DNA from: Anaerolineaceae bacterium
GTDB lineage: Bacteria > Chloroflexota > Anaerolineae > JAAYZQ01
Assembly: GCA_012514775.1 (NCBI GenBank)
Contig: JAAYZQ010000147.1
Coordinates: 1 to 9,300, forward strand
DNA length: 9,300 nt
Direction: 5' to 3'
Positions 1 to 6,640 of the stretch are shown in pieces; the first letter of the stretch is position 1; each line of letters starts with the position of its first letter. Under the pieces are notes generated by a model. It was not told the DNA's origin. It searched no databases and was given only the letters and a program-made list of their open reading frames with translations. The position numbers and the translations under genes were made by a program.

Positions 1-314
1 AGGACCAGGGTGCGACGGGTCAGCCAGCGGCCGGGGTTGGCGTATTCCAGGACGAAGCAGGTGACGGCCGTGACCGCGGGTAGCTGCCATGCCACCTGGA
101 ACTTGAACCAGGCCACCTTGGCCGCGGAACCGGCCGCCATCGACTCGGCAGCGGCGCCGGCCACCCAGAACGAGGCCAAGAGGCAGGCAACGGCCAGGGG
201 GCGCGCGCCCGGGATCGTGTGCCTGTGCCAGCTAAAGGCAGTCACCCCGATGCACAGACCGACCGTCAAAAGGTACGGCCATATCTGGGGAGAAAACATA
301 TAGTCCCCCGCCAT
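1..314 (-). CDS. Membrane sensor protein, N-terminal 7TM histidine-kinase-type domain (partial)
   Basis: The gene runs off the left edge of the window; 104 N-terminal residues are visible. They form about three hydrophobic helices (roughly residues 11-29, 37-57 and 71-89) separated by short basic loops (SWHRHTIPGARPL; NPGRWLTRR). This layout and the Trp/Arg placing resemble the N-terminal 7TM region of some bacterial sensor histidine kinases and diguanylate cyclases (PF16927-like), which put a ligand-sensing membrane module ahead of a signalling domain. The output domain is off-window, so kinase versus GGDEF versus other cannot be decided. The start at 314 is chosen because AGGGAG lies 7 bases upstream; an in-frame ATG at 299 is the alternative, with a poorer GGGGGA. 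It is transcribed divergently from the thioesterase gene. The family is recognised by pattern only. Confidence 0.6.
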   Translation of the reverse strand, partial: MAGDYMFSPQIWPYLLTVGLCIGVTAFSWHRHTIPGARPLAVACLLASFWVAGAAAESMAAGSAAKVAWFKFQVAWQLPAVTAVTCFVLEYANPGRWLTRRTLV

Positions 315-377
315 GATCCCGCTCCCTCTGGTCAACAGCGGCTACACGACTGACGAAGGAGATCCTCAGATACCTGA

Positions 378-406
378 ATTATACATCAAGGACGGCCGTT
401 TGTCCA
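378..406 (-). promoter_or_regulatory. Sigma-70-type promoter for the membrane sensor gene
   Basis: Read on the minus strand, TGGACA (406-401) and a perfect TATAAT (383-378) are separated by 17 bp. Transcription would start near 371, giving a leader of roughly 57 nt before the ATG at 314. The -35 box overlaps that of the opposing thioesterase promoter. Prediction is from sequence match only. Confidence 0.6.
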
Positions 407-428
407 GACGCTGCGTCGATGCTATAAT
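400..428 (+). promoter_or_regulatory. Extended -10 sigma-70-type promoter for the thioesterase gene
   Basis: TTGTCC (400-405) and TATAAT (423-428) are separated by 17 bp, and a TGC extended -10 element (420-422) directly precedes the -10. Transcription would begin near 435, leaving a short leader of about 19 nt before the ATG at 454. This supports 454 rather than any upstream in-frame codon as the gene start, because those codons lie upstream of the transcript. Confidence 0.65.
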
Positions 429-453
429 GCAGGCCACACAAGGAGAAAACACC

Positions 454-909
454 ATGGAAAAGCAACCAAACTCCCGCATGTGTTTCGTCTGCGGCGTCGA
501 CAACCCCATCGGCCTGCACCTATCGTTCTACACCGACGACGAGGGGCGCTGCATCGCCCGCTTCCGCCCAAAGCCGGAGCACCAGGGCTATCCCGGGCAA
601 CTGCACGGAGGAATCATCAGCACTCTACTGGACGAGACCATGGGTCGCGTCCTGACCCACAAGAACGTGTGGGCCATGACCGGCCGCCTGGAGATCCGGT
701 TTGCCAGGCCGGTGCCGCTGGACCAGGAGCTGACGGTGATCGGCGAGCTGACACGCAGCCGCACCCGAGCATACGAGGCCAGCGGCGAGATTTGCCTGCA
801 CGACGGCACGGTGCTGGTCAAGGCCAGCGGTGTCTACGTCCGCATCCCCGACGAGGTTGTGGAAGAGGCCAAGTCGGCCCTCGACTTCTGGCAGGTAGTG
901 CCTGACTAG
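454..909 (+). CDS. PaaI/YbgC-like hotdog-fold thioesterase family protein
   Basis: The 151-residue protein is the usual length for a single-hotdog acyl-CoA thioesterase of the PaaI group, cytosolic enzymes that hydrolyse (aryl)acyl-CoA thioesters. It has the family's N-terminal Cys motif CFVCGVDNPIGL (residues 10-21) and the hotdog helix motif HGGIISTLLDE (51-61), which carries the residues that usually line the active site. A beta-rich C-terminal half follows. The open frame extends back to 313, but the start at 454 has AGGAG 8 bases upstream and lies just after a good promoter, so the upstream codons are not believed. The sugar kinase gene follows 64 bp downstream on the same strand and may be co-transcribed. 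The substrate cannot be told from sequence; nothing nearby points to phenylacetate breakdown. Confidence 0.85.
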   Translation: MEKQPNSRMCFVCGVDNPIGLHLSFYTDDEGRCIARFRPKPEHQGYPGQLHGGIISTLLDETMGRVLTHKNVWAMTGRLEIRFARPVPLDQELTVIGELTRSRTRAYEASGEICLHDGTVLVKASGVYVRIPDEVVEEAKSALDFWQVVPD

Positions 910-973
910 AACGGCCTGAGGCCGGCAGCCGAGGGTGTTCCTGGCGGGATCCGATCGGGAAAGAGGAAGAGGT

Positions 974-1990
974 ATGCCTACGGGAAAACGGAAGGAAGTA
1001 GCCGGCCACACCATCAGCATTGACCTCGGCGGCACCAAGATGTTGGCGGCCGTGGTCGATGGCCAGGATCAGATCGTGGGCAGGGCCAAGATGAAAACCC
1101 TGGCGCGGGAGGGAGTCGACGAGGTTATCCAGCGCCTGGCCGAGACGGCCCAACAGGCTGCCGACAAGGCCAGGGTCAAATGGGACCAGGTAGCCGGGGT
1201 TGGCATCGGCGCCCCTGGCCCAGTGGACCCGGAAGCCGGGGTGGTATACAATCCTCCTAACCTGCCCGGCTGGAAGAAGGTGTCCCTCGGCCCGCGCCTG
1301 GCCGACCTCCTGGGCGTGCCCGTGTACGTTGAAAACGACGTGAACCTTGGCACCCTGGGCGAATACCGCATGGGCGCCGGCCGTGGAACCCGCGACATGG
1401 TCGGCATCTTTGTCGGGACAGGAGTGGGCGGCGGGCTGATCCTCGACGGCAAGCTGCGGACCGGCTTCCGCCACGCTGCCGGCGAGCTGGGCCACATGGT
1501 CGTCCTGGCCGACGGCCCGGTGTGCGGCTGCGGGCGTCGGGGGTGCCTGGAGGCCCTGGCCAGCCGCACGGCTGTCGAGCGCGACATCCGCCTCGGGCTG
1601 CAGGCCGGGCGAGAGAGCCTGATCCCCGAGCTCAGCAAGGGCAGGTCCCTGCGCTTGACGAGCAGCGTGATTGCCAAAGCCTTCCACAAGGGCGATCCCC
1701 TGGTCGCCGACGTCATACGCCGTGCCCAGTGGTACCTGGGTCTACTCACTGCCTCGGTGGTCAACCTCCTCGACCCCGAGATGGTCGTCTTTGGTGGTGG
1801 CGTTGTGGAGGCCCTCGACGATGCCTTTCTCGACCCCATCCGCGTCACCGCCCGGCAGCACTATATCCAGAAGATGGACGCCGGCCGGGTACGCATCGTG
1901 CCCGGCAAGCTGGGCGACTATGCCGCCGTGCTCGGCGCTGCCGCCCTCGTGCGCGACCGTGCAGCGGGAATCCCACCGGCGCGAGATTGA
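974..1990 (+). CDS. ROK-family sugar kinase, probable glucokinase
   Basis: This is a 338-residue cytosolic sugar kinase of the ROK family, whose members phosphorylate glucose or related hexoses with ATP. Visible motifs are the phosphate-binding DLGGTK (residues 17-22), the catalytic END with Asp122, the second phosphate loop GTGVGGG (148-154), ExGH (Glu171, His174), and the ROK zinc signature CGCGRRGCLE (184-193). Cys184, Cys186, Cys191 and His174 form the expected zinc site. There is no N-terminal helix-turn-helix, so it is a kinase and not a ROK repressor. The start at 974 is preferred over an in-frame ATG at 935 because AGAGG lies 7 bases upstream and the extra 13 residues are not family-like. 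The ExGH and cysteine pattern fits glucokinase, but N-acetylhexosamine, fructose or other hexose specificity cannot be excluded. Confidence 0.87.
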   Translation: MPTGKRKEVAGHTISIDLGGTKMLAAVVDGQDQIVGRAKMKTLAREGVDEVIQRLAETAQQAADKARVKWDQVAGVGIGAPGPVDPEAGVVYNPPNLPGWKKVSLGPRLADLLGVPVYVENDVNLGTLGEYRMGAGRGTRDMVGIFVGTGVGGGLILDGKLRTGFRHAAGELGHMVVLADGPVCGCGRRGCLEALASRTAVERDIRLGLQAGRESLIPELSKGRSLRLTSSVIAKAFHKGDPLVADVIRRAQWYLGLLTASVVNLLDPEMVVFGGGVVEALDDAFLDPIRVTARQHYIQKMDAGRVRIVPGKLGDYAAVLGAAALVRDRAAGIPPARD

Positions 1991-2013
1991 GCCCGGTCCC
2001 TGGGCGCCCGCAG

Positions 2014-2042
2014 TTGATTTTGCAGCCTAAATCGGTTATAAT
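2014..2042 (+). promoter_or_regulatory. Sigma-70-type promoter for the SPFH gene
   Basis: TTGATT (2014-2019) and a perfect TATAAT (2037-2042) are separated by 17 bp, placing transcription start near 2049 and the ATG about 20 nt downstream. The gene therefore appears to have its own promoter and not to depend on read-through from the sugar kinase gene. Confidence 0.7.
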
Positions 2043-2055
2043 CTAGATATATCTG

Positions 2056-2065
2056 AAGGAGGTGA
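2056..2065 (+). promoter_or_regulatory. Near-perfect Shine-Dalgarno of the SPFH gene
   Basis: AAGGAGGTGA matches the full anti-Shine-Dalgarno tail of typical bacterial 16S rRNA over ten bases and ends 3 bases before the ATG at 2069. It is the strongest ribosome-binding site in the window. With the near-consensus promoter it suggests high expression. Confidence 0.75.
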
Positions 2066-2068
2066 GCG

Positions 2069-2857
2069 ATGGGCCTGTTCGACTCTGTTCTCCCGGGTAT
2101 CATTGCCGTCCTGGTTCTCCTGGCACTGATCGCTTCCTCGGCCATCAAGGTGGTCCAGGAGTACGAGCGCGGTGTCATCTTTCGCCTGGGTCGCCTGCAG
2201 GGCGCCAAGGGTCCCGGACTGTTCTTCATCATCCCCATTTTTGACCGCATGGTCAAGGTGGATCTGCGGGTGGTCACCCTCGACATCCCGGCACAAGAGG
2301 CCATTACCCGCGACAATGTCACGGTGCGCGTCAACGCCGTGGCCTATTTTCGCGTCGTGAACCCCAACGATGCCATCGTCCAGGTGGAGGACTTTCAGCG
2401 TGCCACCTGGCAGATCTCGCAGACCAGCCTGCGCTCCGTTCTGGGCCAGTCGGACCTGGACGAGCTCCTCATCCACCGCGACGAGATCAACCAGAAACTG
2501 CAAAAGATCATCGACGAGGCAACCGAGCCGTGGGGGATCAAGGTCAGCATCGTGGAGGTCAAGGACGTGGAACTGCCCGACACCATGAAGCGCGCCATGG
2601 CCCGCCAGGCCGAGGCCGAGCGCGAGAAGCGGGCCAAGATCATCCACGCCGAGGGCGAGTTCGACGCGGCGCAGCGGTTGCAGGACGCGGCCAGCGTCAT
2701 TGCCCAGGTGCCCGCCGCCATCCAGCTTCGCTACCTGCAGACCCTCACAGAGATTGCCGTCGAAAAGAACTCGACCATCATCTTTCCCGTGCCTATCGAG
2801 TTCGTGAGTGCCTTCCAGGCCTGGCTGCAGAAGCCGGAGGTGGCCACCCCGGAGTAG
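2069..2857 (+). CDS. Slipin/stomatin-like SPFH (band 7) membrane protein
   Basis: The 262-residue protein is a bacterial slipin. A single N-terminal hydrophobic segment (about residues 9-27) anchors it. It is followed by the SPFH signature [13 protein letters not shown] (31-43), the [16 protein letters not shown] segment (71-86), and the band 7 core to about residue 178. A charged helical stretch, [19 protein letters not shown] (179-197), then leads into the oligomerisation helices. SPFH proteins form large membrane-associated rings or cages and are linked to membrane microdomains and to control of membrane proteases. Many bacterial slipins sit next to an NfeD protease gene; none is adjacent here. 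The ATG is fixed by the strong ribosome-binding site. The family call is secure; the physiological role is not. Confidence 0.9.
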   Translation: MGLFDSVLPGIIAVLVLLALIASSAIKVVQEYERGVIFRLGRLQGAKGPGLFFIIPIFDRMVKVDLRVVTLDIPAQEAITRDNVTVRVNAVAYFRVVNPNDAIVQVEDFQRATWQISQTSLRSVLGQSDLDELLIHRDEINQKLQKIIDEATEPWGIKVSIVEVKDVELPDTMKRAMARQAEAEREKRAKIIHAEGEFDAAQRLQDAASVIAQVPAAIQLRYLQTLTEIAVEKNSTIIFPVPIEFVSAFQAWLQKPEVATPE

Positions 2858-2863
2858 TCAGCC

Positions 2864-2890
2864 GTGGGGCGGCTCTATGGGCCGCCCCAC
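2864..2890. terminator. GC-rich hairpin between convergent genes
   Basis: A perfect 10-bp stem, GTGGGGCGGC / GCCGCCCCAC, closes a 7-nt loop 6 bp after the SPFH stop and 2 bp before the ruvB stop complement. Its symmetric placing between two convergent genes suggests a bidirectional transcription end. Neither side has a clear T tract, so it may act as a pausing or 3'-end protecting stem, not a classical intrinsic terminator. Confidence 0.55.
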
Positions 2891-2892
2891 CC

Positions 2893-3912
2893 TTAGAACA
2901 GTCCGGGCTGCATGGGCTCCTGGTAAGCGATGCCCAGGTGTTCGTATGCCCGCCGGGTGGCGACGCGTCCCCGTGGCGTGCGGCCCAGAAAACCCAACTG
3001 CAAGAGATAGGGCTCGACCACGTCCATGATGGTGTCCGCTTCCTCCGACAGGGCCGCGGCGATGGTCTCCAGGCCCACCGGCCCGCCGTCAAACTTCTCG
3101 ATAATGGTGCGCAGCACGCGCCGGTCGATATCGTCCAGGCCCAGCGGATCCACCTCCAGCAACACGAGCGCCTCTTCGGCCACGTCACCTGTGATTGCCC
3201 CACCAGCCCGCACCTGCGCATAATCCCGCACGCGCTTTAGCAGGCGGTTGGCAACCCGCGGCGTGCCCCGCGCCCGCCGCGCGATCTCGCCCACACCCCC
3301 CTCGTCAATTTCGACGCCGAGGATGGTCGCCGAGCGGCGGACGATGGCCTCCATGGCCGCCGGATCGTAAAAGTCCAGGCGATACACAGCGCCAAAGCGT
3401 GCCCGCAGCGGCGCCGTCATCAAGGCCAGCCTGGTGGTAGCGCCGATGACGGTAAAGTGTGGCAGGCTCAACCGGATGCTTCGCGCCCCTGGCCCCTTGC
3501 CGATGACAATGTCCAGGGAGAAATCCTCCATGGCCGGGTAGAGCACCTCTTCCACCACCCTCCCCAGACGGTGGACCTCGTCGATGAACAGCACGTCACC
3601 TTTGTGCAGGTTCGTCAGAATGGCCGCCAGGTCGCCGGCCCGCTCGATGACCGGCCCAGCCGTCACCCGGATATTGACTCCCATCTCGTTGGCAATGACG
3701 TGTGCCAGGGTCGTCTTGCCCAGGCCCGGCGGACCGTAGATCAGCACGTGATCCAGCGACTCGCCGCGCGCCTGGGCGGCCTCGATGAGGATGCGCAGGT
3801 TCTCCTTTACCCGATCCTGGCCGATATAGTCGTCCAGCTTTTGCGGGCGCAGTCCAACGTCCAGGCCGGTTTCCTCGTTCTTTTTCTGGGAAGAGACAAT
3901 CCGATCGGTCAT
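2893..3912 (-). CDS. ruvB: Holliday junction branch migration ATPase RuvB
   Basis: RuvB is the AAA+ hexameric motor that, with RuvA, drives branch migration of Holliday junctions in recombinational repair. The 339-residue protein has the full family layout. The N-terminal [12 protein letters not shown] motif (about 21-32) is followed by Walker A GPPGLGKT (60-67), Walker B LFIDEVH (108-114), sensor 1 GATTR (157-161) and the adjoining [10 protein letters not shown] motif with its conserved arginines. A winged-helix DNA-binding C-terminus with [12 protein letters not shown] and [10 protein letters not shown] follows. The frame is open upstream to a TTG at 3939, but that codon lies at the predicted transcription start. 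The ATG at 3912 has a GAGGGCGAGG purine stretch ahead of it and gives the standard N-terminus. No ruvA or ruvC is adjacent, so it is a stand-alone copy in this region. Confidence 0.96.
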   Translation of the reverse strand: MTDRIVSSQKKNEETGLDVGLRPQKLDDYIGQDRVKENLRILIEAAQARGESLDHVLIYGPPGLGKTTLAHVIANEMGVNIRVTAGPVIERAGDLAAILTNLHKGDVLFIDEVHRLGRVVEEVLYPAMEDFSLDIVIGKGPGARSIRLSLPHFTVIGATTRLALMTAPLRARFGAVYRLDFYDPAAMEAIVRRSATILGVEIDEGGVGEIARRARGTPRVANRLLKRVRDYAQVRAGGAITGDVAEEALVLLEVDPLGLDDIDRRVLRTIIEKFDGGPVGLETIAAALSEEADTIMDVVEPYLLQLGFLGRTPRGRVATRRAYEHLGIAYQEPMQPGLF

Positions 3913-3941
3913 GCCTAGCCTCGCCCTCTTTTCATGCAAGG

Positions 3942-3970
3942 ATTATACCAAAAATGGCACGCGATGACGA
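3942..3970 (-). promoter_or_regulatory. Extended -10 promoter for ruvB
   Basis: On the minus strand a perfect TATAAT (3947-3942) is directly preceded by TGG, an extended -10 element. A weaker TCGTCA -35 (3970-3965) lies 17 bp upstream. Transcription would start near 3935, about 23 nt ahead of the ATG at 3912. No LexA-type operator (CTGT-N8-ACAG or GAAC-N4-GTTC) was seen in this short region. Confidence 0.6.
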
Positions 3971-3979
3971 ATAACACAC

Positions 3980-4009
3980 TGCGCCCGGCAGCCGTGGCTG
4001 CCGGGCGCA
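3980..4009 (-). terminator. Probable terminator of the prkA-yhbH-spoVR operon
   Basis: A perfect inverted repeat with 14-bp arms (3980-3993 and 3996-4009, TGCGCCCGGCAGCC and its complement) separated by 2 bp starts 21 bp after the spoVR stop. On the minus strand it is followed by GTGTGTTATT, a modest T-rich tail. It lies just upstream of the ruvB promoter and would insulate ruvB from the operon. Confidence 0.7.
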
Positions 4010-4030
4010 GGAGGAGCGAACCGCCGGGTT

Positions 4031-5515
4031 CTACAGTCTTTTTTCGGTGCGCTTCTTGCCGTCAAAGCTGAGCCGCTTGGGCTCTTCGTCGATGACGGTC
4101 TCGACGTGCACCGGCCGGTTCCAGATGGCGTATAGGTTCTCCATCGTCTCCCGGGCCCAATTCAGGTGCAGGTCCACACCTTCGTGCTGGTGCCGCAGGA
4201 GTAGCTCGCCTCGGTTGCCATAGTTGGCATCTTGCACGACGATGATGGGTTGGCCAAAGTTGGTCATACTGAACAGAAGCTGCCGCTTGATGTCCTCGAA
4301 CTCGCGGCTGTCGATGACATACTCGCGAGTGATGGGGTTGTACTTGTAACTGAATAGCTTGTGCTGGCGCGCGAACTCGGGCGTCAGGAAGGTGTCGATG
4401 AAGCCAATGTCGTTGTAGATGCGCCGCACCTCGAACAGCTTCTCCCGGCCCAGCCCCAGTTGCAGGTCCCAGTTCTGCCGGGCAACCTGATCGTCGCACT
4501 CTTCCCATTCCTTGCCAAAGCAGCCCCGGTTCCAGCGGTCCTCGACGTCGCGCAGCAGCTCCAGACCGAGCTTGTAAGGGTTCAGCCGGCCGGGCGAAGT
4601 TGCCATGGTGCCGGCGTGGTGCTCGGCATAGTCGATGACCTCGTCGGGCTCCAGGGCCTTTTGCGTCATAATGGTGCTGTGCCAGTAGCTGGCCCAGCCC
4701 TCGTTCAAGATCTTGGTCTGGCCCTGGGGCGCAAAGTAGTAGGCCTCTTCGCGCACGATGGCCAGCACGTCCCGCTGCCACTCGGCCAGGGGCGCGTGCT
4801 CCAGCAGAAAGAGCAGCACATCTCGTTCGGGCGACTCTGGAAAGCGCTTCTTGCGCTCTTGCTCCTCTTCCCGCTTCTGCTCCTGCGCCTCCAGAAAGTC
4901 CTGTGGATTGATGTACGTGTCCATGTAGGGCTTGCTAGGCAGCTTGCGCACCGGCTGGAGACGGCCCTGGTCCTCTTCTACTCCGTGTCGATAGCCGTTG
5001 GGACGGCGCTGGATTCCCAGGGCGTGGACGTCGATGAGGTTGTCGAGAGACAGGCACACGTCCAGGAAGCGCTCCACCGTCTCGTAGCCAAAGCGCTCCA
5101 TGTAGCGGCGCAGACGGGTGCCGTGGTTCGCCACCTCGTCCACCATCTTGCGATTGGTCTGGCTGAACCACAGGTTGTTCTTGAAAAAGTCCACGTGGCC
5201 GTACACGTGGGCCATCACCAGCTTCTGGTCCACCAGCTTGTTGCTGGCCAGGAGGTAGGCATAGCTTGGGTCGTTGTTGATGACCATCTCGTAGATACGG
5301 TGCAGGCCATAGGCATAGCTCTTGGCCATGCGCAGATAGTCCATTCCGAACCCCCAGTGTGGATACCGGTTGGGAAAGCCGGTATACGCCGCCACCTGGT
5401 TCATCTGCCTGTAGTCCACCATTTCGAAACGGGTCTCGAAAAAGTCCAGCCCATACTCCCGGGCATAGCCCTCGATCTCGACCTGCATTTCGCACAGCTC
5501 TGGCGGAAGATTCAT
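4031..5515 (-). CDS. spoVR: SpoVR family protein
   Basis: The 494-residue protein matches the SpoVR/YcgB family, cytosolic proteins needed for proper spore cortex formation in Bacillus and widespread in non-sporulating bacteria with an unknown biochemical activity. Conserved features include the PHWGFGMDY region (52-60), the histidine-rich MAHVYGHVDFFKNN (101-114, His103 and His107), NEGWASYWHS (271-280) and the YAEHHAGTM segment (296-304). The repeated His/Glu placements hint at a metal site, which is my inference. Residues about 207-226 are a highly charged Glu/Lys/Arg stretch that may be a coiled linker. The ATG lies 1 bp after the yhbH stop (TGA-G-ATG), with a GGAAAGGGGCGG purine run inside the upstream gene, so translation is probably coupled. 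It is the third gene of the trio and is likely a client or partner of PrkA and YhbH. Confidence 0.93.
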   Translation of the reverse strand: MNLPPELCEMQVEIEGYAREYGLDFFETRFEMVDYRQMNQVAAYTGFPNRYPHWGFGMDYLRMAKSYAYGLHRIYEMVINNDPSYAYLLASNKLVDQKLVMAHVYGHVDFFKNNLWFSQTNRKMVDEVANHGTRLRRYMERFGYETVERFLDVCLSLDNLIDVHALGIQRRPNGYRHGVEEDQGRLQPVRKLPSKPYMDTYINPQDFLEAQEQKREEEQERKKRFPESPERDVLLFLLEHAPLAEWQRDVLAIVREEAYYFAPQGQTKILNEGWASYWHSTIMTQKALEPDEVIDYAEHHAGTMATSPGRLNPYKLGLELLRDVEDRWNRGCFGKEWEECDDQVARQNWDLQLGLGREKLFEVRRIYNDIGFIDTFLTPEFARQHKLFSYKYNPITREYVIDSREFEDIKRQLLFSMTNFGQPIIVVQDANYGNRGELLLRHQHEGVDLHLNWARETMENLYAIWNRPVHVETVIDEEPKRLSFDGKKRTEKRL

Positions 5516-5516
5516 C

Positions 5517-6629
5517 TCACCGCCCCTTTCCCAGGAATGCCTTGATGGCCTCGTAAATCTCGTCCTTTTCGCTGATGGTCGCCAGGGTCAAACGCTCCGG
5601 ATCATCCCAGTCCAGGTGTTTCAAGGTCCGGGTGTACATACTCTGGCCGCGCGGGCCCTGGACCTCGCCGTAGCAAAACAGGTTCACGTCGGGCAAGAGA
5701 TCCTGGGCCAGTAGCCGAGCGCAGCGGGAGTTGTCGTCCTCCCAGTTGTCACCATCGCTAAACTGAAAGAGATAGATGTTCCACTCGGCCGGGTTGTAGT
5801 TGGTCCGAATGAGGTCGCGGCAGAGGAGCAGCGCCGACGAGATGGCTGTGCCGCCGCTCTCCCGTGTGTGATAAAAGGTGTGCTGATCCACCTCGCGCGC
5901 GGCCGCGTCGTGGATGATATACCGCACGTCCACCTTCTGGTACTGCGACCTGAGCCACGTATCAATCCAGAAGGCGGTCAGTCTCACGATCTCTTTTTTT
6001 TCGTTGTACATCGAGCCTGAAACGTCCATCATGTAAATGATGACCGCGTTGCTGTCAGGCCGGAAGTGCGTCTTCCACGAGCGATAGCGCTTGTCCTCGC
6101 GGACGGGAATCACCACCGGCCGGTCCTGGTCGTAGGCTCCCATGGACACCTGGCGCTTGAGAGCCTCGCGGTACGTTCGCTTGAAGTGCCGCAGGCTCTC
6201 GGGACCCACGCGCCGGATGCCGGTATAGCGATCGACGGTGCTCTCGATGTTCTCCTTGCCCCGGGGCTGGATGTTTGGCAGCTCCAGCTCATCGCCCAGG
6301 ATGCGAGCCAGGTCCTCGAGGGGAACCTCCACCTCGAGGATGTGCTCGCCAGGGCGATCCCCCGCCCCGTCGCCTTCGCCGGGGGCATCCGGATCGTAGC
6401 CGATGGGCGTGCCGGGCTCGCCGTCGCCCTGTCCGACGCCGCCACTCTGCTGCCGGCCAAAGCGAAAGCGGGGCAACTGGATCTGGGGCACCGGAATGCT
6501 CACCAGGTCCCGACCCTGGCGACCGATAAGCTCGCCGCTGGTCATATACTTGCGCAAGTTCTCGCGCACCTTGCCCCGCACGATCTGGCGAAACCGGCTG
6601 ACGTCTTGTTCGATGCGAGCAGTTGTCAT
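5517..6629 (-). CDS. yhbH: YhbH/YeaH-family protein with von Willebrand factor A domain (UPF0229-like)
   Basis: The 370-residue protein fits the YhbH/YeaH (UPF0229/DUF444) family found beside prkA. The N-terminal part is basic (about 1-56), followed by a Gly/Asp/Glu-rich low-complexity linker (about 58-95) and a family region with ENIESTVDRYTGIRR (126-140). The C-terminal half is a VWA fold. DVSGS (202-206), Thr261 in SGGTAISSA and the FSDGD motif (Asp292/Asp294) form a complete metal-ion-dependent adhesion site, so metal-dependent protein binding is expected to be functional. AAA+ ATPases are often paired with VWA partners, which suggests it works as an adaptor for PrkA; this is inference. 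The start at 6629 has AGGAGG upstream, and that ribosome-binding site overlaps the prkA stop codon TAG. No signal peptide or membrane segment is present. Confidence 0.92.
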   Translation of the reverse strand: MTTARIEQDVSRFRQIVRGKVRENLRKYMTSGELIGRQGRDLVSIPVPQIQLPRFRFGRQQSGGVGQGDGEPGTPIGYDPDAPGEGDGAGDRPGEHILEVEVPLEDLARILGDELELPNIQPRGKENIESTVDRYTGIRRVGPESLRHFKRTYREALKRQVSMGAYDQDRPVVIPVREDKRYRSWKTHFRPDSNAVIIYMMDVSGSMYNEKKEIVRLTAFWIDTWLRSQYQKVDVRYIIHDAAAREVDQHTFYHTRESGGTAISSALLLCRDLIRTNYNPAEWNIYLFQFSDGDNWEDDNSRCARLLAQDLLPDVNLFCYGEVQGPRGQSMYTRTLKHLDWDDPERLTLATISEKDEIYEAIKAFLGKGR

Positions 6630-6640
6630 GGTCCTGCCTC

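Noticed and set aside
10..303. Plus-strand open frame (97 codons) at the left edge
   Set aside because: The opposite strand encodes a coherent multi-helix membrane protein across the same bases; the plus-strand translation has no motif.
912..924. Short inverted repeat CGGCC-TGA-GGCCG between the thioesterase and ROK kinase genes
   Set aside because: It has a 5-bp stem, a 3-nt loop and no T tract; too short to call a terminator in GC-rich DNA.
818..1687. Minus-strand open frame (289 codons) across the thioesterase and ROK kinase genes
   Set aside because: It spans two well-supported plus-strand genes and their gap, and its translation is compositionally biased without motifs.
1991..2020. GCCC/GGGC hairpin followed by TTGATTTT after the ROK kinase gene
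   Set aside because: The stem is only 4 bp, and the T-rich stretch is better explained as the -35 region of the SPFH promoter.
4361..5545. Long plus-strand open frame (394 codons) antisense to spoVR
   Set aside because: It mirrors the real SpoVR gene, has Leu/Val/His-rich low-information sequence with no family motif, and is a by-product of high GC codon bias.
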